The position numbers and the translations under genes are program-made. DNA of 40,681 nucleotides, from positions 1-40,681 of the forward strand of contig MU119593.1 of NCBI GenBank assembly GCA_014904845.1, given 5' to 3'. This DNA is from Acephala macrosclerotiorum. Taxonomy: Eukaryota; Ascomycota; Leotiomycetes; Helotiales; Mollisiaceae. Below, in pieces: positions 26,969-37,080 of this stretch; within the stretch, counting starts at the first letter, position 1; every line of letters starts with the position of its first letter. A model generated the notes under the pieces. The model did not search any database. It was not told where the DNA came from and saw only the letters and a list, made by a program, of their open reading frames with translations.

Positions 26969-28369
26969 ATAATATTAATAATAAATTTATAAAAACTAAA
27001 AATGTAATAAAAAGTTTTTTAATTAAATAAAAAATAATAATAATATTATTTTAAAAATTTTTAAATTTTTTTTAAAATAATATATAATTTTAAATAAAAA
27101 TTTTCTTTTTAAAATAAATAAAATTAAAAAATCGTATATTATATTTTAATAAATTCGATTTAATTTAATTAAAATTTTCAATAATATATTTAAATATTAT
27201 AATTAAAATTTTTTTTTTAAATTTAAATATTTTAATAATTTATTAAAAATTTTATTAATAAATTTTATAATAAATATATATATTAAAAATTCAAATAAAT
27301 ATTTTATATAAAACGTTTTACGTTTTATAAAATTATTAAAATTATTAATATAATTATTATCGAAAAAAATAAAATTTATAATATACTATTTATAAAAAAA
27401 AATTTCAATTTATCGATTATAAAAAAACGTTAATATATTTAAAAAATATAAATAACAATTTAATAATTATAGATTTAAATAAAATAAATTTAAAAAAATT
27501 GTATTTTATTTTCTATTTTTACAAATTTTTAATAATTAAAAAATATATTAAAATTTTTTTTTTAATTTTCGCAAATAAATCTAAAAAATAATCGATTATT
27601 GTTATTAATAATATAAATATTTAAAATATTAAATTTCAAAAAATTACTAATATTAATATTTTATTTTTTCAATCAATTTTATTAATTAATAATAACGATA
27701 ATAACAATAATAATAATAATAACAATATTATTATTATTAATTTTTTTATATAAAATTTTTTATTTTTTCAAATTTCTTAAATTTTTTTAAATTTTTCGAT
27801 TCGTTTTTTTTTTTATTTTAATTTTTACGTCAATCAAACTCAAAAAATCTATTACTAATAATAAAAAATATTATAATATATTTATATTTACATTGAAAAA
27901 ATATAAAATTATTATTACTTTATTACAATTTAATATTATTTTATTTCGATCAATTCACGAATTTCAATTAAATAATATACGTTCAATAATTTATTATACG
28001 TACAATATAAATAATATTTAAAAATTAAACGTTATTTTTTTGAATATTTTAAATTTTATTAATCGTATTAAAATTTTAAATATTTGTTCATTAAATAATT
28101 TTATTAAATTTATTATATAACGCTCTATAAAAATCTCAATTTGTATTTTAAAAACGATAAAAAACAAATTAAAATTATAAAAATACGATTATTTAAAATT
28201 TACAAATTATATATTAAAAAAAAAAATTTTAATTTATTTAAATTTATTTTAATATTCGTTTTCAATTTATAGATCTTTTTATCGTTTTTTATTATAAATA
28301 AAAAATATTAATAAAAAATCGATTTTAATTTTTACGAATTTTTATTATTTTTATTTTTATTTTCTCGAT
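26969..28369. repeat. AT-rich RIP-type repeat, unidentified
   Basis: No reading frame or recognisable protein motif on either strand. An A/T-only microsatellite-like stretch with AAT/AAC units lies at about 27691-27740. The last 310 bp (about 28060-28369) recur beyond the gap. The mutation style (A/T saturation with some CpG kept) suggests a further transposon. It does not match the missing part of the family-2 copy to the left. Confidence 0.5.
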
Positions 28370-28454
28370 NNNNNNNNNNNNNNNNNNNNNNNNNNNNNNN
28401 NNNNNNNNNNNNNNNNNNNNNNNNNNNNNNNNNNNNNNNNNNNNNNNNNNNNNN
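28370..28454. other. Assembly gap (85 N)
   Basis: A run of 85 N. The sequences on both sides are diverged copies of each other, so the true content and size are unknown. Confidence 0.98.
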
Positions 28455-30200
28455 ATTATATTAAAATTTTAAATATTATTTATAATATTTATAAATATTT
28501 ATTTATTAAATAATTTTATTAAATTTATTATATAATATTTTATAAAAATTTTAATTTATATTTTAAAAATAATAAAAAATAAATTAAAATTATAAAAATA
28601 CAATTATTTAAAATTTACAAATTATATTTAAAAAAAATTTATTAATTTATTTAAATTTATTTTAATATTTATTTTTAATTTATAAATATTTTTATTATTT
28701 TTTATTATAAATAAAAAATATTAATAAAAAATCGATTTTAATTTTTATGAATTTTTATTATTTTTATTTTTATTTTTTTAATTAAATCGTTTATTAATTT
28801 AAAAATTATAATAATTTTTATTTTAAAAAAAAAAAATTAATATATTAAAATTTAATTATTAAAAAAAAATTTTTAATAAATTTTTTTTTATTATTTAATT
28901 TTTATAATCGAATTTTAAATTGTAATTATTATTTTATTAATTTTTTTTAAAAAAAAAAATTTTATTATTTTTTTTTAATTTATTAAATTTTATTAAAAAA
29001 ATAAAATTAATTAATTTTTTTAAAAAAAAAAAATAAATATATTTTAAAATTTAAATTTATTATATATTAAATTTTTTTTTTTAATAAATTTTAAATAATT
29101 TATTTGCGATTTAATAATTTTTAAAAAATAATAAATTAATTATTTCGATTTTTTAAAAAAATTATTTAAATAAATTTTTTTTTTTAATATTAAAAATCAA
29201 ATTTTAATTAAAAAAATTTTAAAATAAATTTAATTAAATATTATAAAAAAAAAATTTTAAAAATTAAAATTATATATTTATAAAATAAAAATTTTTATCG
29301 ATTGAATTTATATTAATAATTTTTTTTATTTTATTTTTTTTATTTTATTTTTTTTATTTTATTTTTTTTATTTTATTTTTTATAAATTTAATATTTATTA
29401 ATATTAACGAAAAAACTATTAATAATATTATTTATAAAACATTTAAAAAAATTTATAATAAATTTCGAATTTTTTTAAAAAATCGATTTCGAGAATTTTT
29501 TAATAATAAATTTTTTTTTAATAATATTTAATTTAAAAAAATTAATATAATTTTCGATATAATTTATTATATAAAATTTTTAAATTATTTTATTATTTGA
29601 TATAAAAATTTTTAATAATTAAATTATTAAAATTTGTTTAATAATAAATATTTATATATTTATTAATAAAAATAAATTATAATTTAAATTAAATTAATTT
29701 TTTAATATTTTAAAATAAAAAAAATAAAAATATTTTTTTATAATAAATTTTTTTTTTAAATATAAAATTAAAAAATTAATAATATTTATAAAAAATAATT
29801 AAAAATATTTAATTATTTTTAATAATAAATTTAAATTTAAAATTCGTTTATTTTTTATTTTTTTATTAAATTTAAAAAAAAAACAAATTGTAAAAAAATT
29901 TAATATTAATAAAAATATTAAAAAAATTATTAAATTTTAAAAAAAAATAATAATAATTTAAAAAATTTCAAATTTTAAATTTTTTATTTAAAATAAATTT
30001 TTTTTTTTTTAGTTTTTTTTTTTCGAAACTCGAAATAAACTCGTTATATAAAAAAACGATTATAGTAAAATTATATATTTTTTCTTTAAAAATTTTTATA
30101 AATAATTAATTTCGAAAATAGTATTAATTACGTATTTTTTAATATATAAAAAGTTTTCGTTTACTATAAATTAATTAATAATTTTTTTTATTTTTATTTT
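28455..30200. repeat. AT-rich repeat with CpG also lost
   Basis: Positions 28455 to about 28790 repeat about 28060-28369 in the same orientation, but most CpG of the left copy read TA, CA or TG here. The rest is nearly pure A/T with long A and T runs and contains no gene. From about 30000 the composition begins to recover (CTCGAAATAAACTCG). I see no transposon protein signature. Confidence 0.55.
29328..29382. repeat. 14-bp minisatellite, about 4 units
   Basis: Tandem units of ATTTTATTTTTTTT starting at 29328, 29342, 29356 and 29370 (last unit partial). Low-complexity A/T array, no function apparent. Confidence 0.8.
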
Positions 30201-30438
30201 AATTGATTAATTGATTGATTTACGAATTACAAATTACTTTGAATAAATTTAATTCATTGATTAAAACGAATTAATCTACGATTGAACTTTTTTACTTTGT
30301 ATTTTATTGCTTTTTTATATTACTTTAATTGATTGATTAATTTATTTACGAATTACGAATTACTTCGAATAAATCTAGTCTACTAATTAAAACGAATTAA
30401 TCTACGATTGGACCTTTTTACTTTGTGCTCCATTGTCC
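30201..30438. repeat. Direct tandem duplication with 126-bp period at the edge of the AT-rich block
   Basis: About 30201-30311 and 30328-30438 are copies; anchors such as TACGAATTAC (30221 and 30347) and AATCTACGATTG (30273 and 30399) are exactly 126 bp apart. The left copy carries additional C-to-T changes (TTTTATTGC against CTCCATTGTC). The duplication therefore straddles the point where RIP-type mutation fades into normal DNA. Confidence 0.8.
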
Positions 30439-31011
30439 TTCTACAGTAGAGCATTTAAATCTAACTTTTTTAGGAAAAATTAGCGATAGTACAAAGAACC
30501 GATTATACAACTAATAAAAGTATTTTGACAAATTTTTATACGATACTATAATGTTTGGTCGCCAGCACAATTACTGCAAATTGCATGGTTTTCTCCTCTG
30601 CAGCGTTTTGGTTGCACTCACATAGTAATGAAAACCTTAAAACATTCCTATCCTAGTGTATATCGACAATTCTGCAGCTTCCCCCCACTTCCCCTGAATA
30701 AGGAGGTAAGCGAAATTACGCGATAACAAGCGATCACACAGTGATGAACCAGTTCCCAACTTTGCTTTCCGACTTCATTAAACGCCATTGGACAGGAGTA
30801 CAGAGTGCGAGAACTAATTGATATGAAAGTGCGAACAAGCTTCACACTAACCATCAGCTTTCGGTCAGATCCGATCTCGCATGAGTTAGTGCTTACTTAA
30901 AGTGAGAAAGTGCGAACGACATGCGACTACTGCCTTCTCAAAATCTTTATCTTCAAAAATCATGCCCTCGTTTATTACTACTCTGATTCAGTGCCACATA
31001 CGGAAGTGAAG
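30439..31011. other. Intergenic, presumed promoter of the sulfotransferase-like gene
   Basis: Normal base composition. A minus-strand frame at 30648-30854 has no protein-like features. No clear TATA box or other element could be assigned. Confidence 0.5.
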
Positions 31012-31980
31012 ATGGCTGAAAGCTCAGAAAAGAAAAAACGGCCAGCGCCAGAAGAACTCGCTGGTTTCGACCCCGCAGCAAAACGCACCGCCACTAACAT
31101 TGATCGTTCAAATGCCACCAGGTACGTCCCTCTTTCCCTTCCCAACTATTCCAAGCTGAAGGTGTGACAAAGGACCGTCCCAATGAAAATTCTCGTCCTC
31201 GGCCTCTCACGAACAGGAACCTCCTCCCTCCGCCAAGCATTCTTCGATCTCGGCATCTTCGACGTCTACCACCTCACCTCAATCGTCAACGAGAACCCCG
31301 CTGACTGTAAACTCTGGGTGCAAGCTCTAGAATGGAAACTCGAAGGCAAAGGCACTTGGACGAAGAAAGATTGGGATGCATTACTTGGTCATTGTGTGGC
31401 TGTTTCTGATCATCCATGCTTGACGTTTACGGATGAGTTGTTGGAGACGTATCCAGATGCCAAAGTCATCTTGACGGTGAGGGACAATGTTGATGTGTGG
31501 CATGAAAGTGTGATGGCGACGATATGGCCGTTTGTGGAGTTGCTGATTAAGAGGGATGTTAGTGTTTGGCGGAGGGTGTGGAGGAAATTTCTAGATCCGG
31601 ATCCGTTTGGGAGGATGACGGAATTGTTTCATTTGAATCCGGAGGGGATGTATTATGAGTTTCCTACGAGGGGGAAGAAGTTTTATGAGGAGCATAATGC
31701 GAAGATCCGGAGAGTGGTACCGAAGGAGAGATTGCTGGAATATAATGTGAAGCAGGGGTGGGTTCCTCTTTGTGAGTTCTTGGGGTATGAGATTCCGGAG
31801 TGGGACTTTCCGAGGGTGAATGAGAGGGACGTTTTTATTTCACATCGACGGAGTTTTGCAGGACAGTTAAATTGGGTTGTTGCGAAGAATATCTTGAAGT
31901 ACGTTGGCAGTCCGGTAGTAGTTGGGCTAGCTGCCTGGCTCGCATTTAAGAGGAGAAGGCAGGGCTTGAAAATGAGGTAG
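31012..31980 (+). CDS. P-loop sulfotransferase-like protein (Sulfotransfer_4 type), two exons
   Basis: Fungal member of the P-loop NTPase/sulfotransferase family; members are predicted to move a sulfo group from PAPS, but the substrates of this fungal group are unknown. Exons 31012-31121 and 31173-31980, 305 aa; the 51-nt intron has GTACGT and AAAG ends. Splicing joins NIDRSNATR to TVPMKILVLG in frame, and an N-terminal stretch of this kind is usual in the family. Starting at the downstream Met (31183) would remove 40 residues. Residues 1-40 are charged with an RPAPEE/AAKR stretch. The P-loop GLSRTGTSS (residues 47-55) serves as the 5'-phosphosulfate loop, and AKVILTVRDNVDVW (132-145) as the 3'-phosphate region. 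A hydrophobic C-terminal segment (about 271-294) followed by KRRR suggests a membrane anchor. It is the first intact gene after the AT-rich block, about 570 bp from its edge. Confidence 0.85.
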
Positions 31981-32329
31981 AAAAGCTGCCGAGCTGCCAA
32001 TGGAAAGACGAACTTCAGTCAATGCATCGTTCGAAGTGTGAGGAATTTCTCAACATGTAAATGATGTCCGCAAAGCTGCGAATATTCGGTTTCATGCTCG
32101 ATTAATGTAGTGACATATGCTAGAGATATTCGTCGCTGAGGTTGGATGCGCGTATTGAAACAATAGTATCCCCATTGCATACCACCTGCGAGGAAATGAA
32201 TGTTAGAGAGAAGCAAAACCAAGTCCGCATCACCCCCTCCTTCCTTACTCTCCTCTCGAATTCTCAAACTCATAGCATCTGTCTCTTTCTTCCTCAACCA
32301 AACTCTCGCCCTCAAGCAAACTCCTCCCA
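31981..32329. other. Intergenic, convergent 3' ends
   Basis: Lies between the plus-strand sulfotransferase-like gene and the minus-strand pseudogene. Short open frames on both strands overlap each other and look random. Confidence 0.5.
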
Positions 32330-33484
32330 TCAGACACAAGCAATATACCCCTGAAGAACCCCATTCAGTCCCGCCATCGGAATCCTCATCCTTTCAAAAT
32401 CAATCGGCGGTTTCGCCGCGTCACGCCTAATAAGATTCTGCCTACTAATAATATCCTGATTCTCCACAAAATCACTCCTAATCAAAATCTCCTCGTTCCT
32501 GAAAGCCGGCGCACCATACCAATCACCAATCTAAGGCGTATCATCATTGTTTCTCCCCATATACTAAACCCACGTTCAGGCTTGTCTCCAAAAATCGGTT
32601 TCCAGAGTTCGGCGCACCCGGTGTAGGAGAGGAATTCGTATTTTACGATAGAGGCACACCATTGATCCCCGTACTTCATATTGGGTGCTTGACGATCACC
32701 GCCGTGAGCGGACCGCCGACTGGGACGACTTGACAATAACTTCCAGGGTTGTCCCAGGATACGGAACAGGATATTGCGGTGTCCCACCAGAAAAGACCAC
32801 TTGAGACGTCGCAGTCGAGTTCGACGTACCCTGCTGAGTGTACACATTGAGTCAGGTTTTAGGTCGAATGTGTATGTGGTGTCAACTCCGGACTCTGTGG
32901 CCCATGTCTGTTGCCAGTTTCATTCAGTAGTGAAGGATATTTCGATGGAGACGAACCATATGTCTACTCCAGTCGCGATGGTGCCGCCCATCATCCAGCC
33001 GTTGCTGGTTTCGTATTTTTCTGTCATTCTGATTGTGCGGCTGATTGAACAACCGTTTAGGTTCGAGCCGCAGAAGATTTCGTCGGAGAGGGGAACTACA
33101 TCGGAGAGCATGGGTCTGCAGGTATCGATGTTGGGGAAGCGGAGGTTGCTTTCTAGTACGGTGTTTGATATTGGACCTCGAACGGTGGAGGAGTCGATGT
33201 TGTTGATGGATTCGGGGGTTGGTGGAAGTCTGTCGAGGAAGCTAGTTCGAACGGCCTTTGAGCTTGTCTTCTGATGCTTGATTGAGTCGAAGTTCGTTCT
33301 TGCCGGGTACTGGTCCGAATTTGTCGCCTGGAATTGGTCCTAACTTGCCACTGTGGAGCCACCTTTTGGTCCAGAGTTGACTTGCCGATTTCGATCAGGC
33401 TGGCATTCTGAAATCGAGGGGAACACGCTCTGCCACCATGAGCGAGAGTATTAACGCCAATCCCGAAGCAATTGCTAGCTTCAT
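32330..33484 (-). pseudogene. Broken secreted cysteine-containing protein gene, family unknown
   Basis: Decayed gene read from 33484 down. It begins with a signal-peptide-like MKLAIASGLALILSLMVA, and that frame stops at 33395. Protein-like pieces then follow in changing frames: about 33270-32920 (IDTCRPMLSDVVPLSDEIFC, NLNGCSISRTIRMTEKYETS), ending in a TGA (32920-32922) that continues NWQQTWATES; about 32845-32690 (YVELDCDVSSGLFWWDTAIS); about 32690-32540 (DQWCASIVKYEFLSYTGC); and about 32545-32330 (DWYGAPAFRNEEI to QGYIACV). The pieces share a Cys/Trp/Tyr-rich, beta-strand-like character and add up to one protein of roughly 370 aa. At least two internal stops and three frame changes argue against a missed intron as the only explanation. 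The premature TGA could be a TGG altered by G-to-A. I do not recognise the family and assign no function. Confidence 0.6.
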
Positions 33485-34853
33485 GATACCGACCCGGTCT
33501 ACAGTCTATGAAGCAAATGGTTCTCGAAAAAGAATTGCAAAAGATAAAAGCCAGGAAGCTGTGCCCGTGGTTTTTACTCAGAATCAAATCTTCAACCGCT
33601 ATTTGGTAGATTCCCTGTCAATTGAGACCGAGTCTCGAAGAAGAGAAGATGATTGGACAGGCTGAAAGGGAGTACAACGACAGCCACATCTGCATTCATC
33701 GTGCGTTCATGCGCGGGGGTTGCATGACGATGTCTCGCAGCTCCTGCACTGAGTCACATGCGGCGATTTCTGCATGCCACAATGAAGTCTCTCCTGGGCC
33801 CATCTCCGATTCTGAGGTCATCAGCCCTATCATGATGAAACCCTTTCGAGAGAAACAGCACGACTCGGGCAAAAAGCTACTAGAGTCTTCGATCAATTGG
33901 GTCGAAATAATTGACAGAGAACGAGAACAATGCGTGCAATATATTCAATGTACCTTAAGATACAAGAGGTTAGTCGGCGCGATGTCTTAAAGTTCGATGG
34001 GACAGCTCGCATTCACATCCGCAGCAATGTCTTAGCCAGACCAGTGCATTATACGCTATGTCGCAAGCCGATGTCAAGAATTGTGAAGCGTGTTGAAACC
34101 ACGAATAAAGAGTAGAAAAGTGTTGGAATGGGCGAGTGCACATGAATGGTGGAGTGCATATCTAGTTGCTGGTCAATGAAGAGGTTGAGGTATGTGTGGG
34201 GTATCTGATGTGGGAAGTGTTGATGATGAAGGGAAAGAGATGAGCGATTGTTGTCAGGCATACCGAAAGGTGTGTCGAGGTGCGTGGTAATGGCGTTGGT
34301 GGGGTTAAAATGCGAGGATATTAGAGATATAGACTTCATAAAAGGGCGAGAGGAAGTCATTGATACGACAATTGGTTAGGGAGGAACAGTCTTGTGGTGG
34401 CCATCATAATGGCAGAGCGTAGAAAAATATGATGCTATATGGCTCCACTTAGAAAGAAAAGGGAAAAGAGAAGACAATAAAGTCGAAGCGCCTGCTGGAT
34501 AATTGTACACAATCAAGCATGAAGATGTGACTTGGAGATGTCCAAGGAGCATACTGCGGCCAACGAGTGAGATCATGAAGCACTAACTTCGGCTGGCATA
34601 CCATGGGGCAGCAAGAGTTCTCAAAATCAGCGCAAAGATACATTCAAAGTTAAAGGAGTGTCGGGGAATAATATACTCGAGACCACAAACACGCATCTGG
34701 CCAGGAGCCAACCATCTCTCTCCTTCGCCAACGAAAGAAACATTACCCTCCCTCTCCCCTACACCCTCCACCTTACATCACCCTATCCACCTCAAAATCC
34801 TCCCTCCCTTCTCCTATTCCTCGTTCTGATTACACACCAGCCCCTTCAGCAAT
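33485..34853. other. Intergenic, nothing recognised
   Basis: Normal-composition DNA with only short overlapping frames, the longest being 122 codons at 33622-33990 (+). None has a domain, signal peptide, codon pattern or intron that would support a gene. The left end may hold promoter remains of the pseudogene. Confidence 0.45.
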
Positions 34854-35485
34854 CTAAGCAAACCACCCAGCCCCAAAACTCCTCTTCTCCTTCTGCACAA
34901 TCGCCGTTGGAGTCGGCTTAGGATGATGCTTCCTCGCCTTCTTAAACGTCGCCAAAGGCGGTAACCCCGTAACCTTAGCATGACCATGCTTCTCATGCTT
35001 CGTCTCCTTCAGCACCACCGTACTCTTCACGTATTCCGTATGAACCGGCTTAACCGTCTCGACGTCCTGAACCGTCACGTGAACTATGATCGTTTGATCC
35101 CTCTCCTCGAGACCTCGAGCGTGTTTGGAGTGATGGACTTTGGGAGTCTTCGTTGGCTTCGGCTTGCGTAGCTTAGAGTAGGTTTTTAGGGGTGGCATGG
35201 AGATCGAGCGCGACGAGTAGCCTTTGTGGGATTTGGTTACGTAGTGGGTTACGGTGCTTTGTTCGGTGTAGATGACGGCTGAGGCTACGCCGGCGACGGT
35301 TACGATGCTGGTGACGTAGATGGGAACCGTGACGACGTCGGCATCTGTTTGAGATTAATGGTTAGCATCTAGTCGAAATCGTGGTTGTGGGGGGAAAGGA
35401 AAAAAGATATCTCACCACGCTTCTCGACATCGTGAGCGAGAACGGAGCTCGCGAGGAACACAGTAGCAACGGAGAAGAAACGCAT
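34854..35485 (-). CDS. Small secreted protein with Kex2-type processing site, two exons, function unknown
   Basis: Exon 1 is 35416-35485 and exon 2 is 34854-35344. The 71-nt intron has GTGAGA and AAACAG ends and a clear branch point, TGCTAACC. The product is 186 aa. Residues 1-17 form a signal peptide (MRFFSVATVFLASSVLA), followed by HDVEKR with a Lys-Arg pair at 22-23, a typical propeptide cut by Kex2 in the Golgi. The mature part starts DADVVTVPIYVTSIVTV, rich in Thr/Val, and turns into a basic His/Lys-rich half (residues about 75-170). A second Lys-Arg near the C terminus precedes SFGAGWFA. It has no cysteines, no transmembrane helix after the signal and no GPI signal. It could be a cell-wall-associated protein, a processed peptide precursor or an effector; none of these is shown by the sequence. 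No recognised family. Confidence 0.75.
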
Positions 35486-37080
35486 AATGAGCGGACGATA
35501 ATTGAGCACGTAGAGTGATTCTACGTACAATCAATTAGACAGTTGAATGGAATGAAAAGAGAGTGCGGAGGTGGGAAAACCAGAGGAAGGGGAGAATGAG
35601 AACAAGGGATCGCCATTATAACAGATGAATATCGAGTCTCAATTTATCGGACACTAGCGCAGCGAGACCGATATGTTTGATTTGGAAGGCAGAGATTTTG
35701 TTTTCTGATCCGAGAAGTGATAGGGAGAAAAAGAAACTTTTTAAGGGGGGCCGTGACGTCGAGATTCGATGTCGCCACTCGGCATCGTAGTCAGAGCCGC
35801 ATGAAAGCTCTTGATCGTGACGGGGAATACGTAAGTAGGAATATTTTCCAAATTGGTGGCTGTCATCCCTCGAGTCGTGATGACAATCATAAAGGGTCAT
35901 TAACCATAAACAATCGTGAAAATTCAAACAGCCTCATTCTTTGGCATTCGTTTTATCGCCCGAAAGGGAGAAGTATAGGGAAATCGATCTGAGATAAATT
36001 TCAAAACGGAAGGATACAACTGCCTTGCATGGAAGGCGTCTGCAGCGGAGAGACATTCGTGTTTGATTGGGAAATTCGACGGTTAGTGGCGTACTAAGGG
36101 ACTTGAAGGACAGTGTTCGATTGTGATCAACAATAACATTATTCAGACGTGTTTTATATGAGGCCGATGAGAAGGCAAGAGCAGAAAGTGTGTCGTAATG
36201 CACGCGTTTGGTGGTGAAGGAGGAAAACAAATTCGACGCGACGGGGAAGTTTCAAAGTCTTTCCGCCTTTACTGTATTTGAACTAGTATATATGCTCAAA
36301 TCACATGGCTGAGACAGATAGCTAATTGTCTCGTGAAAAAATAAAAAGGAAGTCCTCGCGAATTCTTATATCTGATGGAGTAATGCAACAAGATGCTTCG
36401 TGGGCTGAGAGGCCGCATTATAGCAGGGTAGTCCGAGGTATATCACGTGATGAGACCCGTCAGGGGCATTCACCTAGTGCGATGGCACAACCTATCTCAT
36501 TTTAGGTAATACGAGGTGCGAAGTGCAACAGAGACTAAGAAGGCAGTCATGATTCCTTCTTCGCGGAAGTGGCTTGCGTGGTGTACTTCTCGAATTAAGA
36601 CGAGAACATTACTAACTTGGCGAAGAGGACAAAAGGGCTTTGGTCATGTTCAATTCATTTAGTCGTCCACTGATAGATACGTCTGAGCCCCTCCTTCAAT
36701 GATTCATGTCCTGCTCCTCCCCATGTGCTGAAATGTCGATTGCCTCTTGAGCTTGGCGCCGTGAGCGCCGTTGACATTCTCCCCTTCACAGCTCCCAACA
36801 CCCCTTTCATTTCCATTCCAATATTCTGCTCCTAGCACCAAAACACCAATTCCTCATCGGTCGTATATCGTCAAGAATCATGAACAATAATGAAGAATAT
36901 GCAGAATATATCCAAAATAGCAGCGCTTGTTACCCGAGCACATCTCAACTCTCAACCAGCTGTCGTGCCTGTAACCAAATACTGTCCCTATATCCAAAGA
37001 CAATCAGCCAACCATTCTCACTCAACTCACTCGAGTTGAGCTGGAGTCAAAACTCCACTCGGACTTCACTCCAACCCAAC
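35486..37080. other. Intergenic, promoter of the secreted-protein gene and 3' flank of the transporter gene
   Basis: 1.6 kb without a convincing gene. The part next to 35485 should carry the promoter of the minus-strand secreted-protein gene. The part just left of 37081 contains small stem-loops in the 3' flank of the transporter gene (CTCAACT/AGTTGAG, 37021-37040; GGAGT/ACTCC, 37043-37056). Frames such as 35717-35992 and 36880-37200 look random. Confidence 0.5.
35615..35620 (-). promoter_or_regulatory. Candidate TATA element of the secreted-protein gene
   Basis: TATAAT on the minus strand, about 130 bp upstream of the ATG at 35485. The position fits, but the motif is short and could be chance. 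Confidence 0.3.

Noticed and set aside
26969..28369. Continuation of the interrupted family-2 element right of the nested cluster
   Set aside because: Direct comparison with the expected part of copy 1 (from about 2390 onward) shows no convincing alignment.
1..30440. Mitochondrial, plasmid or foreign AT-rich DNA
   Set aside because: Copia gag-pol domains, LTRs with target duplications, and graded C-to-T/G-to-A differences between copies explain the composition; no mitochondrial gene or tRNA is visible, and the block passes into nuclear genes with spliceosomal introns.
33153..33587. 144-codon minus-strand open frame
   Set aside because: It overlaps the pseudogene in the wrong frame; the signal peptide and the conserved-looking Cys-containing pieces are in other frames.
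33622..33990. 122-codon plus-strand open frame
   Set aside because: No domain, signal, codon pattern or splice context; overlaps equally long random frames on the other strand.
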